From NCBI GenBank assembly GCA_018873225.1, contig JAEILZ010000002.1:1-64000 (forward strand): 64,000 bases of DNA, given 5' to 3'. The number at the start of each line of letters is the position of its first letter. Position 1 is the stretch's first letter. The stretch is from [Phialemoniopsis] sp. UDSM-2020 (Eukaryota > Ascomycota > Sordariomycetes > Thyridiales > Thyridiaceae). The notes under the pieces are model-generated. The model saw nothing but the letters and a program-made list of their open reading frames with translations, did no database searches and was not told the origin of the DNA. Positions 33,556-44,229 of this stretch are shown one piece after another. Made by a program: the position numbers and the translations under genes.

Positions 33556-34320
33556 ATGGCCTGGCGCAGCTCCGGGGCGACCAACAAAGACCTGGTCGAG
33601 AACCTGTGGAGGAATGAACTGATTACGGAGCCCAAGGTGAAGGAGGCATTCCTCAAGGTTGACCGAGCACACTACGCCCCGACGTCCCCGTACAGCGACT
33701 CGCCCCAGGGCATCGGCCACAGCGCGACCATCTCGGCGCCGCACATGCACGCCTGTGCCATCGAACATCTCCTGCCTTACATACTACCTACCGACAAGAA
33801 TCCAGCACCGCGCGTACTAGATATTGGTTCGGGCTCGGGCTACCTGACCCACGTCATAGCCGAGCTCGTTGGCAATAAAGGCACGGTGGTTGGCGTTGAG
33901 CACATCCAGGCTCTCCGCGATCTCGGGGAGAAGAACATGTGCAAGAGCGAGGAGGGTAAGGCCTTTCTGTCTTCAGGGCGAGTCAAGTTCCGAGTCGGCG
34001 ACGGGAGGAAGGGATGGGTCGAGCCAGACGAGGACATACGGCAGGTCGAGGCCGCCGTGGTCGAGGACCGTGGCAAAGGCTGGGATGCAATCCACGTCGG
34101 CGCCTCCGCGAGCGAGCTACATAAGGAGCTGGTCGATCAGCTGAGGGCGCCTGGCCGCATGTTTATCCCCGTCGACGACGACAACCTCGGAGAGGCGAGT
34201 GCCTTGGACATTGGCGGCTTCCAACATGTCTGGACAATCGACAAGGACGAGCAAGGCAAGGTCACCAAGAAGAAGCTGTTCGGGGTACGCTATGTACCTT
34301 TGGTTGCACCCAAGGCTTGA
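33556..34320 (+). CDS. Protein-L-isoaspartate O-methyltransferase
   Basis: Intronless 254-residue cytosolic enzyme that methylates L-isoaspartyl residues in aged proteins with S-adenosylmethionine to start their repair. The N-terminal VKEAFLKVDRAHYAP segment and the GIGHSATISAPHMHA segment are the substrate-binding signature. VLDIGSGSGYLT (about residues 86-97) is the SAM-binding motif I, with GVEHI as the following acidic strand. The AIHVGASASELHKELVDQL segment and the final GVRYVPL are also conserved. Start at 33556 gives the usual MAWRSSG N-terminus. Slightly longer than the animal enzyme because of inserts after the EDIRQ region. Confidence 0.96.
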   Translation: MAWRSSGATNKDLVENLWRNELITEPKVKEAFLKVDRAHYAPTSPYSDSPQGIGHSATISAPHMHACAIEHLLPYILPTDKNPAPRVLDIGSGSGYLTHVIAELVGNKGTVVGVEHIQALRDLGEKNMCKSEEGKAFLSSGRVKFRVGDGRKGWVEPDEDIRQVEAAVVEDRGKGWDAIHVGASASELHKELVDQLRAPGRMFIPVDDDNLGEASALDIGGFQHVWTIDKDEQGKVTKKKLFGVRYVPLVAPKA

Positions 34321-35210
34321 GCCCAACAAGTGATCAAGGTCTATGATTCTACAACTCTAAAATCAACGGACATCAGACTTCGTGGACCTTGCACGCAAGG
34401 ATACTCCCGTCGGGTAATAAGGCCATCCTTCGGGTATTCGATGCTCCAGGATCAACAAGCGGCCAAGGTCTTTCGTTGGAGCATTTACAGGGCTTGGTCA
34501 CCACACAACGAGAGGGACCACGGGTACTGGCAGCACTCTACAGCGGTGTGATAGCCGCTCATCATTCCCGTTGATGATGTGGGGAGATGGAGCAAGGTGC
34601 GGAGAAGCCGCCATGAGGTGACATGAAATCCCTGCTGGAATTCAAAAGTCTAGCGGGACTTTGACACTTGGTTCAACGTCCTGTTGGTGGATTAAACAAC
34701 GTCCGCCACGAGCACTAGGTAGTGTCGATAGCGCTCTTTAGTGCATCATCTTAACATTTGTTTCGCTGCTTCCAAGGTTTGTTTTCTGTTCAACATCGAC
34801 GGGCCTCTTACAAGTACATGCCGTATGTCTGAGACTACGAGGCCCAAGGAGCAGCTTCATTTAGCCTAAATGGCCAGAGCTTACTCCAACTACGATCCTT
34901 TCATTGATGGCACTAAGGCTGAGCAAGGATCTCTAGGCCTGTGTCACGCATCTACTACGTACTTGGATAACAAGAGACGTGTGTTAGTTTCGTCATTCTC
35001 CCCCGTATTGGGAGACATTTCGGTCGTCCAATGTTCCCCGCACGTAATCAATGCAGGATAGCTTGCTGATCCTCGCATCTCCACACCATTCCCTGTTGAA
35101 GCTCTCCTCGGCATGGACACGATGTTTGTATATATATCACGGAGTGCAGTCAAAATCCTTGACAATAGGGGCTGGAATCAAAGGTAACGACTAACAAAGA
35201 CCCGTTCGTT
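34321..35210. other. Intergenic, promoter of the fucosidase
   Basis: 890 bp without a recognisable gene. A TATATATAT box at 35129-35137 lies about 75 bp upstream of the fucosidase start. Confidence 0.5.
35129..35137 (+). promoter_or_regulatory. TATA box of the fucosidase gene
   Basis: TATATATAT at a canonical distance, about 75 bp before the upstream ATG and 100 bp before the internal one. Confidence 0.5.
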
Positions 35211-37852
35211 ATGGACTATCAACAAGTTGTGACGATGGCGAAGAGCCTTGCAGCTCTCCTACTGATGGCACCTTGCTCGTTGGCCGCTTCAATACCACCA
35301 CCAAACTCTGCCTCAGCACCGTCTCGTCTTTGGGATTCTTCAGCCGCAACATACTTCAACGACTCCTTCCTCATTGGCAACGGGCGCCTCGGTGCCACGC
35401 TCCCGGGCACAGCCAATCTCGAGAAGATATGGGTCAACGAAGACTCCTTCTGGTCTGGCCCGTTGCTCAGTCGCGTCAACCCGGACGCCCTCGAGAACAT
35501 GCCCACCATGCAGGCGCAGCTCGCGGGAGGCCGCGTGCCCGACGCCGCGACTCTTGCGTCGTTCGCCTACACCGGAACCCCTGTCTCGACTCAGCACTAC
35601 GAGCCCCTTGGCAACCTCGAGCTGGCAATGAACCACAGCTCCAAGGTGACCAACTACGAGAGATGGCTTGACCTCGATGACGGCACGGCCGGAGTGTACT
35701 ACAAAGCGGGAGATGTCACCTACAAGCGCGAGTACATCGCTAGCGAGCCCGCCGGCATCATCGCCATATGCATTACGGCCGACAAGCCCGGCGCCGTGAA
35801 CCTCAACATCCACCTGCGGCGTGGATTATCTCTCAACCGCTGGGAGGATTACAGCCAGAAGGTCGGCTCGGATACCATCGTCATGGGCGGTGGGAGTGCC
35901 AGCGTTCGCGCCGTCGAGTACGCCGCCGGAGCGAGGATTGTGGCCACAGGCGGCAAGGTTCACACCATCGGTGATTATGTCAAGTGCGACGGCGCCGATG
36001 AGGCAGTCGTTTACTTCACTGCATGGACTTCGGTACGCAAGACATCGCCGAAGGACTCGGTGCTGAGCGACCTACAGGCCGCGAGCGGGCAGAGTTATGA
36101 AGCTATGCGGGAAGAGCACGTCAAAGACTACCAGGCGCTCGCGGGAAGAGTCTCGCTAAACCTGGGCCGTTCAACCCCTGAACAAAAGAATGGAACAACG
36201 GCCAAGCGTATGGCTGGGCTCAGTAAAGCGTTCGATCCAGAACTGGCGGCGCTGTACTTTCAGTTCGGCCGATACCTGCTCATCGCGTCGTCGAGGAATG
36301 GAACACTGCCGCCGAACCTGCAAGGTCTGTGGCTGGCGGAACTGGATCCTCAGTGGGGATCCAAGTACACGATCAACATCAATACTGGTGAGTAACAGGG
36401 GCAAGCATTATTGATCATGGGGTAAAAGCTAACGATTACGATAGAGATGAACTATTGGCCGGCACTGGTAACGAGTAAGGTTATATATGTCTTGAAGATA
36501 TAGATATCATGACTGACACTTGGAAAGATCTCGCCGAGCTAAACTCGCCCCTTTTCGACCTTATTAACATCTTCCACAAGTCTGGCATTGAGACCGCCAA
36601 GGCCATGTATGGTATCAATGGCGCAGTAGGCCATCACAACACAGACTTGTGGGGTGATTCTGCTCCTCAGGATAACTACGTATCGTCTACGTTCTGGCCC
36701 AGTGGCCTGGCTTGGATGGCGACGCACATCTTTGAGCACTATCTCTTCACCGGTGATGTTGAGGTTCTGAAGCGACATTACGGGGCGCTTCGGGACTCGG
36801 CCGTCTTTTTCCTCAACTTTGTCACTGACTACAAGGGCTGGAAGGTCACGAATCCATCCATCTCGCCTGAGAACTCGTACTACCTGCCCAACTCATCCTC
36901 GACGGCCGCCATCACGCTCGGCCCCACCATGGACAACTCCATCATCTGGGCAGTGTTTGGCATGGTCCTCGAGTCGCAGCGAGTTCTAGGCATTGACGAT
37001 GCTAACTTGACAGCGGATCTCAAAAAGGTACGCGCTCAACTCCCGCCCCTCCGTGTCAGCCCGTCTCTCGGCGGTATCATGGAGTGGATCGAAGACTACA
37101 AGGAGACAGAGCCTGGTCACCGCCACTGGTCGCATCTCTTTGGCCTGTACCCGGGATCGGAGATCACACCCAACAACAAGACGCTGTTCGAAGCCGCAAA
37201 GAAGACCATTGACCGCCGTCTCGCCAACGGCGGCGGTGACACCGGCTGGTCGCGTGCCTGGTCCATCTCGCTGGCTGCTCGCACCTTCAACGCATCGCTC
37301 GTCGGCGAATCCCTTACGAAGCTACTTGTCAATTACACCTATCCACGCGGTCTGCTCGACACGGGCCCGCCTTCTGCTTTCCAGATTGATGGCAACTTTG
37401 GCGGCACGGCAGGGATAGCGGAAGCGCTTGTCCAGAGCCATGAGCAGATTGTGACAAAGAGGACCTGCGGCATGAGGAATGGCACAAGCAACACTAACGA
37501 TACGATGGCGGGCCTGCGGCCTGCTCAACTGGGCGACGACCCAAAGTCCAAGGTTCCTCTGATCCGACTGCTTCCTGCCCTGCCGGATGAGTGGGCAGCC
37601 AACGGTGGAGGGTCCGTGGAGGGTCTGGTAGCCCGCGGCGGCTTCGAAATCGACATTACCTGGGACACTAACGCAAGACTCAACAATGCCACCATCACGA
37701 GCAAAGTAGGTGGTCAGGTGTGGCTAACTGTTGGCACGACGCCGATCGGGGAGAGTGCAGCAGATGATATTGTCGTTGAAGGCCAGGGCCAGGGAAGCTT
37801 CGTCTTGTTGAAAACCAAGAAGGGCGAGAAATACACTGTCAGTATGGCATAG
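35211..37852 (+). CDS. GH95 alpha-L-fucosidase, secreted
   Basis: Exons 35211-36387, 36445-36474 (30 nt) and 36528-37852 give 843 residues. GH95 enzymes remove alpha-1,2-linked fucose (or galactose) from xyloglucan and glycans by inversion. A signal peptide is best read from the internal Met at 35235 (MAKSLAALLLMAPCSLAA). The N-terminal domain shows ATYFNDSFLIGNGRLGA and VNEDSFWSG. The catalytic domain shows NINTEMNYWPA (the two Asn residues that activate water), HHNTDLWGD, SWSRAWSISLAAR-type WSRAW and the DGNFGGTAGIAE segment. The 30-nt exon carries EMNYWPALVT, so both splice joints fall in the active-site motif. About 15 N-glycosylation sequons fit secretion. Length is normal. Confidence 0.95.
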
Positions 37853-38541
37853 ACAATTTGTATTATTTCCACCTGAGTTAGGGACTTCTCATGATGACGG
37901 CAAGAAGAATAGGATATGCCATACTCTAGTTGGTCGAACACGACCTGGGGTCATATCATCGAGTGACGTGATATCCAAGGAGTGACTGACCAATCCAATG
38001 TCCATTCTTCCGGTTGTACGCTCACCAGGTACACTCGAAAATACGGGAAGCTCGGATCAATGGCAATTGATCAGCAGACACATCGCAGAGTGAATATTCC
38101 GAGTTCGTGGTCGGGAAATGGGTGGAGCAGCCATGCACACCACCTGGAGCGGGGCAGCTACCTCACGTAGGTCATGTCTTTGATCACAACCCTTCACGTC
38201 TGGATTTGCCGGCCACTTCCTTCTTGGTCGAATGATACAAGACATCCAATGGATAAAGGGAGCCTGGTAGGTTCTGCACGTACCAAGTCTAGATCCCTGC
38301 AGGTGGGACGTCATCACTTCCCCGGATTTGATCGACCTCACCATAGATCCATAGGTTTTCCGGACATGGAAAACCATGCTTTCCCCCATAGGATATATAG
38401 TCGCTTCTAATGCAGAGAACCGGTCGCAGAACTAGTAAAGCTCTCGCTAAGATACCCGTCCTACGTTCGTTGCGCCGCAGTCCCTTTCCTTAGGGAAGTT
38501 GACTACTAGTCTGACCCCATAATCACACGAGGCCTTTCATC
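37853..38541. other. Intergenic, promoter of the cupin gene
   Basis: 689 bp without a recognisable gene. ATATATAG at 38393-38400 lies about 140 bp upstream of the cupin start. Confidence 0.45.
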
Positions 38542-39126
38542 ATGGCTTCCAAGGCTACTTCCGAGGACGGCAGGCAAGTCTCCGACTTGAGGCCTGTCAC
38601 TAGATTCATCACTACACACCGTGACGATGGAAAAGCTGTTATTCACACGTCAGAGCAACCGAAATGGCACAGCTTCCGGAACGACGAAATTGGAATCAAT
38701 CTCCTGTACACCACAGCAGAGTTCCCCACGCAGATGAACAACGACAAAGACTTGAAAGCACATGCACTGGTGGACCAGTCCAAGCTTGGTCTGACGAATC
38801 CTGGAGGCAGTGTTTGCCGCATAGTCGACTTTGCTCCGGGCAACGACCCGCAAATGCATAGGACTCAGAGCTTGGACTATGGTGTCGTCTTGGAAGGAGA
38901 GTTAGAGATGATCCTGGATTCAGGGGAGACGGTCTTGTTGAAACGGGGCGACGTCGCGGTTCAGCGGGCCACGATGCACGCATGGAAGAACACTAGCGAC
39001 AAGGAATGGGCCAGGATGTTGTTTGTTCTACTGGACAGCCACCCTTTGGAGGTTGATGGCAGTGTCTTGGACGAAAATCTCGACGACGGCATGCATGAAT
39101 TTAGGAGGAGCGACAATGGTCAATAG
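38542..39126 (+). CDS. Cupin-domain protein
   Basis: Intronless 194-residue protein. The single cupin barrel is at about residues 90-165: PGNDPQMHRTQSLDYGVVL gives the first metal-binding motif with a His and LEGELEMILDSGETVLLKRGDVAVQRATMHAWKN gives the second with the terminal His. This is the layout of small fungal cupins often found beside aromatic or amide degradation genes. Enzymatic role is unknown; decarboxylase, isomerase and dioxygenase activities all occur in the fold. Convergent with an amidohydrolase 300 bp downstream, which suggests a shared pathway but does not prove it. Confidence 0.88.
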   Translation: MASKATSEDGRQVSDLRPVTRFITTHRDDGKAVIHTSEQPKWHSFRNDEIGINLLYTTAEFPTQMNNDKDLKAHALVDQSKLGLTNPGGSVCRIVDFAPGNDPQMHRTQSLDYGVVLEGELEMILDSGETVLLKRGDVAVQRATMHAWKNTSDKEWARMLFVLLDSHPLEVDGSVLDENLDDGMHEFRRSDNGQ

Positions 39127-39428
39127 ACTTGCTATAATAATTGAGCTACCTCTGAGTTTTACATACACAAGCCACGCTGCATTGATTCGATGGCTCAATG
39201 AGTTTGCTGTCGTTAGCTCAGATGTGAAACTTAACTGGTGATGTTCGCGGGTTCGCCACACAAGTCTGCTGATTCGTGGCCAGAAGCCAAGGTATCACGT
39301 ATCATCATATACAGGAGAGGAGGCATCGTCTTGTCCAATGGAACTGATGTAGTTGGCAAGATTAATTTCACTATACGGACAAGACCAATTAATTTACTTG
39401 ATAAGAAACGTTGACGACCCCTGACCAT
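39127..39428. other. Convergent intergenic region
   Basis: 302 bp between the 3' ends of the cupin and amidohydrolase genes. Nothing recognised. Confidence 0.4.
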
Positions 39429-40841
39429 TTACCATGCCGAATAAACCGCTTCCTGAATTGCCGCCACGGGAGCTGCCTTAGAGCGCTCCATGATATTCCT
39501 AGATGACTCGAGAACATCCTTCCTCAGGGATTTCCAGTCAAACTCGGTGAACTTGCCATCCTTCTTCACGATTCTTCCGTCGATGAGCACCGTGTCAACG
39601 TCTGAAGCGTTTGCATAGAGCACCAGCGCTGCAACGGGATCGTGGACAGGCGTGAGGCGGGGCGATGTAGTCTTGGTCAGGACCAAATCCGCTTTCTTCC
39701 CTGGCGTGATGCTCCCAATGACGTCCTTCAATCCCACGCATTCGGCGCCGCCCATAGTTGCTAGCCGCAGGACTTCTTCACACCTCCAAGCGATGGATTC
39801 AGGTCGTTTCCCTAGCGCCAGATTACGATTCTGTCGCTCGGATTGCAACAGCAAGCGCATCTGCTGGAACATGTCGATCGGGTTGTTGCAGGCCACGTCA
39901 ATGCCTATGCTGTGCTTGCACCCGTGAGCTTCAGCCCTAGGGGTGAGAGGGGGACCCATCCCCATCTGCATCTCCGTGTCAGGGGTGATCGATAGTGGAA
40001 CGCCATCCTTCTTCGCCAGTTTCAATTCGTCGTCGCTGAACGCAGAGCAGTGACTGAAGAGGAGGTCTGGTCCCAAGAGACCTTTCTCGTTGAGTGCTCC
40101 CATGAACCTATAACCGCGATCCATCTGGCCTGTGGCAAGATGGCCCGTGATGACAGCCGCGCCTAGCTGCCGCCCGAACTCAAGCTCTTTGATGGATTGG
40201 TCGTGAGGATACAACTCAACCTCGGCTGGGGCGAAGCCGAATCTCACAAGATCGGTTGGACCGTTCTCCGAGCTAAAGTGCTGTTGTCGAACGCGCTTCG
40301 CGTCTTCATACCGCCAATCAGGCTCCGTGGGAGCCGTGACAGTCCCAGCGGCCACCCCATCCCAGTTCTGATTGACGAACAGACCATAGCAGAATACTCC
40401 TCTCATGTGAGAGTCCTTGAAGGCCTTGACCACTGCGTCAGAGTGCTCTGGAGAGTTCATGATGTGGGAGTGGTCGATCATGAAGGTGACTCCGGCATCT
40501 ATGGACTCCAGAGCGCCCATCAACTCGCCGAGGTAGGCATCGTGGGCAGTGTAACAGGATCCAAAAACGTTTCGAATATGAATAAAATAATCAGCGAGGA
40601 GCATATCCGAGGTGACGTTCTTGAGCTGCGATTGCCAAGCATGTCGATGGGTGTCGACGAAACCAGGCGAGACGATACACTCAGATGCATCGATGATCTG
40701 CACGCCTTTAGGAGCACTCAAGCCTTTGCCCACAGCCGTGATGGTTCCATTCTCAACGAGAATATCGCAATCTGACTGGTTGCCAATCGCGTCGTCAACG
40801 GAGACAACCGTTCCGCCTTTGATGAGATAGCTGTTGGCCAT
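39429..40841 (-). CDS. Amidohydrolase-superfamily enzyme (TrzN/AtzA/cytosine-deaminase-like)
   Basis: Intronless, 470 residues from MANSYLIKGG. Metal ligands of a mononuclear subtype are visible: His65-x-His67 (DTHRH), His234 (ITGHLA), His264 (FSHCSA) and Asp315 (GIDVACNN). SPGFVDTHRH and the C-terminal GSITPGKKADLVL segment frame the TIM barrel and the beta-sandwich. The group deaminates or dechlorinates heterocycles and hydrolyses related amidines; the substrate here cannot be named. The open frame extends eight codons upstream (to 40865), but MANSYLI is the family-like start. A TATATA box lies about 95 bp upstream. Adjacent to cupin and, across a decayed gene, to a Dal5-type permease and a cyclase: a plausible heterocycle or amide catabolic set. 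Confidence 0.92.
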   Translation of the reverse strand: MANSYLIKGGTVVSVDDAIGNQSDCDILVENGTITAVGKGLSAPKGVQIIDASECIVSPGFVDTHRHAWQSQLKNVTSDMLLADYFIHIRNVFGSCYTAHDAYLGELMGALESIDAGVTFMIDHSHIMNSPEHSDAVVKAFKDSHMRGVFCYGLFVNQNWDGVAAGTVTAPTEPDWRYEDAKRVRQQHFSSENGPTDLVRFGFAPAEVELYPHDQSIKELEFGRQLGAAVITGHLATGQMDRGYRFMGALNEKGLLGPDLLFSHCSAFSDDELKLAKKDGVPLSITPDTEMQMGMGPPLTPRAEAHGCKHSIGIDVACNNPIDMFQQMRLLLQSERQNRNLALGKRPESIAWRCEEVLRLATMGGAECVGLKDVIGSITPGKKADLVLTKTTSPRLTPVHDPVAALVLYANASDVDTVLIDGRIVKKDGKFTEFDWKSLRKDVLESSRNIMERSKAAPVAAIQEAVYSAW

Positions 40842-42253
40842 TTTCTTTCGTGTGTCTCGAGGCAAGCAGGATAAGGTGATGTGGAGGTGGACCGACAGTC
40901 ACCCTCAGCCCAGACCGACTTCAAGGGGTCCCGGATGTATATAGTCAGTCTGAGTGACAGCACCAACCCCGGACGTGTCAGCTCTTCGCTGGGGTTGAAT
41001 CCTGGGGGTTCTCCGTCTCGTGGACTCGGCCAATTATGTAATATTGCGTTAGCTTTTCCCCAACTTATGATGGAGTTTGGCGTCCGCCGGTGTGGGCCGA
41101 TAGTGGGTGCAAGGTGAGACCTAGACCATCTACTCAGCAGGATAAACGAGCGGTCAGAACAAAGGCACAGGCTTGTGCAAACAATAAGCTCTTGGCACAT
41201 GGAGAATTCTCCTTTCCTAAGGCGCCCGACGGAGTTAAGTTGACACCGATGGAGGTAGAAAAAGGCTGATGTGATCTTGGAAGGATGCGGCTGCCGAACT
41301 GGTCGAATCAAGGAGGGAGGGAAAGTAGCCTATCGACTGCTTCTTCCCCATCTGATACGAAGCAGCCTTCCTTGATTTGATAGAAGGAGCTGCCTAAGTA
41401 ATTGCTTTCCCAGGACTCGATTGCCCCAAGGGACCCTGCTTCGACCGAACATAGGTAAATGACGCGTGAGTAGGCTATCTCCTGATGGGGACCTAAGTGA
41501 CTAGGCCCAAAATGGAGATAGCTTGTATTAAGCAAACACTTGGCAGACGATTCATGATCCTAATCCCAATCAAACCATTCGTCCCCTGTCAGCCCCTACG
41601 TTCACACCTTCTGTGGCCGTTACTCGCTGTCGAGTTGGGTCGGAAGGTTCGCATTCGCGCGCGTCTGGTGCCCATGAGCTGCTTACCTACTTATTACCCT
41701 CCTTCCTTGCGAGAAAACTCTATGATATGGACTGTCGAAGTCCAGACACTGAGCATCAAACATGGCGGGTCAATAGCTATGTGCAATCAGATGCGCACCA
41801 GCACAAGTCTACCAATGAATCTTTCCCGAGCCAACTAAATATTTATACATTTCAGAAAGCGGTCGTGACGAGTCTTCGTCGACTGGCAAAATCTGGTGAT
41901 AGGCAGGTTATCAGATACATCTATCAATTCTTTCCCTCTCTATCTGTGATATACATTATGTCCTCATTTCTGCCGACAAATCTCCTTCCATGTGATCCAG
42001 AACACGGGCTAAGTGGTGAAGAGCCTATCTCCATCACCCATTGGAGCTGATCATTTCTTTTCTTATCGAACTTGGTGTGTGTTAATTCATGGCAACAGGT
42101 GTAGTGTCGGAAGCATGCACGTGCTTCCCGTGCGACTGAAGTACCAAAGCGACTGTCCTTATTCGCTGACTTGGCAGCGTCGTACTGGCGAAGCCTTTGT
42201 GGCGATCCTCGATACGCCCAGCATGCCTCGGCTTGCTCATGCCCGTAGCATAG
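40842..42253. other. Long intergenic region, no intact gene
   Basis: About 1.4 kb. Contains the amidohydrolase promoter (TATATA at 40938-40943). No conserved coding signal; the missing 5' part of the P-loop NTPase pseudogene is not recognisable here. Confidence 0.45.
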
Positions 42254-43871
42254 GACGCCGCCTGGTATGTCAGGACAAGCCCCGAGAATATCTGGGCGCT
42301 CAGCAATCCGCTCCGACTCACTACTTTCTCTCAGGCACGCCTCTTCTATCCTCCTGCGCCAACATCTCAATCGCCAAGGGTGCTCGCAAGGCGCAGAGCC
42401 AATGTAGGTGATGATGGGCCGAAAGCTAAATTCCTCGAGGGCTCTGCCACGGCCCTCGGATCCGTCCTTGTCCTTGGTCTCGTCGGGTTCTCGTACCAGT
42501 GGTACTACAAAGGCCTCGTGCTGCGCAAGATGGAAAAGGCCTTCGCGGCTGGATACTCCACTCTCGAATTGGCAGCACTGGGCCGTCAGGTCACCGCACA
42601 GGAGATAGGGTCTGCCCCCGATGAACAGACCGACGAGTACGATCATTGGATACCGAGAGATGAGCAGACGGTCGTCAACGGTATCGTGGACGGTACCGTG
42701 CAGGGTCACTATTACCTTCTCACCGGGGAGAAGGGCACGGGGAAGACGTCAATGCTCTTGAAGGCAATGAGCAGGATCGACGGCGATGGAGTGGCCATGC
42801 TGGAGGCCCATGGCGATCTAGAAATCTTCAGGATTAGGCTGGGCAAGGCACTCGACTACGAATTCCACGAGGATTACATCGGGAGTCTGTTCAGCTTCAA
42901 AGGCCCTCGCGACACAACGCCGCTGCTGGATATCGAACGCGCGTTTAACAAAATGGAGAAGGTTGCGTTGAAGCGACGAGCAGCGGTTGGGAAGCCACTG
43001 GTCCTCGTCATCAATGGAGTGCAATAACTCCGCGATAACGAAGACGGCCAGCATCTCTTGGAGCTTCTGCAACAGAGGGCAGAATTATGGGCAGCCAGTA
43101 GCCTGGTCACTGTCATACTCAACAGCGATGAATATTGGATCACGGAGCGTCTTGTGCCGCAAGCCACACGTTTGCATGTCATATCAGTTTGCGACGTTCC
43201 CAAGGGCCCGGCGATTGCTGCCTTGAAGAAATTTCGAGCCAAGCAGTACCAGGAAGACACGCCTGCTCCCCTACTAGACCATGTTTACCAAAGAGTTGGC
43301 GGACGTCTCAGGTTCCTGAACCAGGTGGCGAGATCACCCGATATGAAACAGGCCTGCGATATTATACACGACAAGGAGAAACGCTGGTTCCTTAGCCAGT
43401 GCTGGATTCTGGGCAAGGACATGGACGACGATGCTGAGGATCAGCAAGAAGCCTGCGCTGCCGCCGTAGTTCTGGCCAAAGCTCTGGTAGAAAGAGAGCG
43501 TTTACTCGACAGATGCCAAGACCCCGACAGACTGCCACAGATCCCACTTCATGAAGCAAGGCAGATCATGACCAGAGCCGATTTTATCAAAACTCCACGA
43601 CCACTTGAACATCATCACCATTGATTCTAACGCAATGGTACGGGCCGACTCTGTGGTCATGCAAAATGTTTTTCGAGACATTTGCAGTCAGGAAGGCTTT
43701 GAGCAGCACCTTCAGGACACTCTTGATCGACTTGACGAGTTGGAAAGTCTCGGGAGGACTAGGGAACTCACGATCAAAGACATGCCGGACAACGGCTTCC
43801 AAGTCGTGGTGAAGAACCGCCTTGATATGGATAAGTCCAAAGAGCTTTTGATTACAGCTGCACCAGTGTGA
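42254..43871 (+). pseudogene. Fungal P-loop NTPase of unknown function, broken
   Basis: A recognisable but damaged gene. The first 90 codons of the open frame after a TAG at 42251 contain no ATG, so the natural start is lost. A hydrophobic helix (ALGSVLVLGLVGFSYQWYY) precedes the Walker A motif GEKGTGKTS. After the Walker B-like LVLVING strand the frame meets TAA at 43025-43027; CAA-CAA to CAA-TAA is the simplest explanation. The same frame then resumes with RDNEDGQHLLELLQQRAE. A second lesion is one extra A in the AAAA run at 43589-43592, which shifts IMTRADFI away from LNIITIDSN and ends in a spurious run of four histidines. The C-terminal LESLGRTRELTIKD block is intact. The family is common in filamentous fungi and uncharacterised. 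Confidence 0.8.
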
Positions 43872-44229
43872 AACCCATATCTGGAGCACACTTCTAACGC
43901 GGCATATTAAGTCCAAGCTACAACAAGACCGACTCGAGATTGACTCAGGGTCGATCGCAGTCCACGGAACCGAGTGATGACGATTCTTAGTGGCTTTGGT
44001 CTAACCAATATAGTCATTAAATGGCCAATGCAGATTAGTGATTGATGAAAGATCGTCTTGTTATGGTGCTCTATGTCATGGTGCTATGGATATATCAAAT
44101 GGCCGTTGATTGTCATTTGAACTGCGAGATACCGATTACGTGGTGAAGCCATCAGTTTCGCATTGCATTTGAGGCCGTCTCAATCTTTATCCTAAGATAA
44201 CCTAGATCTGCATACAGTATCGATGGAGT
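43872..44229. other. Convergent intergenic region
   Basis: 358 bp, AT-rich, between the pseudogene and the 3' end of the Dal5-type permease. Nothing recognised. Confidence 0.4.

Noticed and set aside
35340..35813. Open frame antisense to the fucosidase
   Set aside because: Shadow of a conserved GH95 exon; no independent start context or motif.
43606..43624. Run of four histidines resembling an affinity tag
   Set aside because: It arises from reading CATCATCACCAT after the 1-nt frameshift in the P-loop NTPase pseudogene; the conserved frame reads NIITID.
42254..43871. Repeat-induced point mutation as the cause of the stop codon
   Set aside because: Only one C-to-T type change is needed; the surrounding sequence is not rich in TpA and the protein is otherwise well conserved. 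An insertion also contributed, which this process does not cause.
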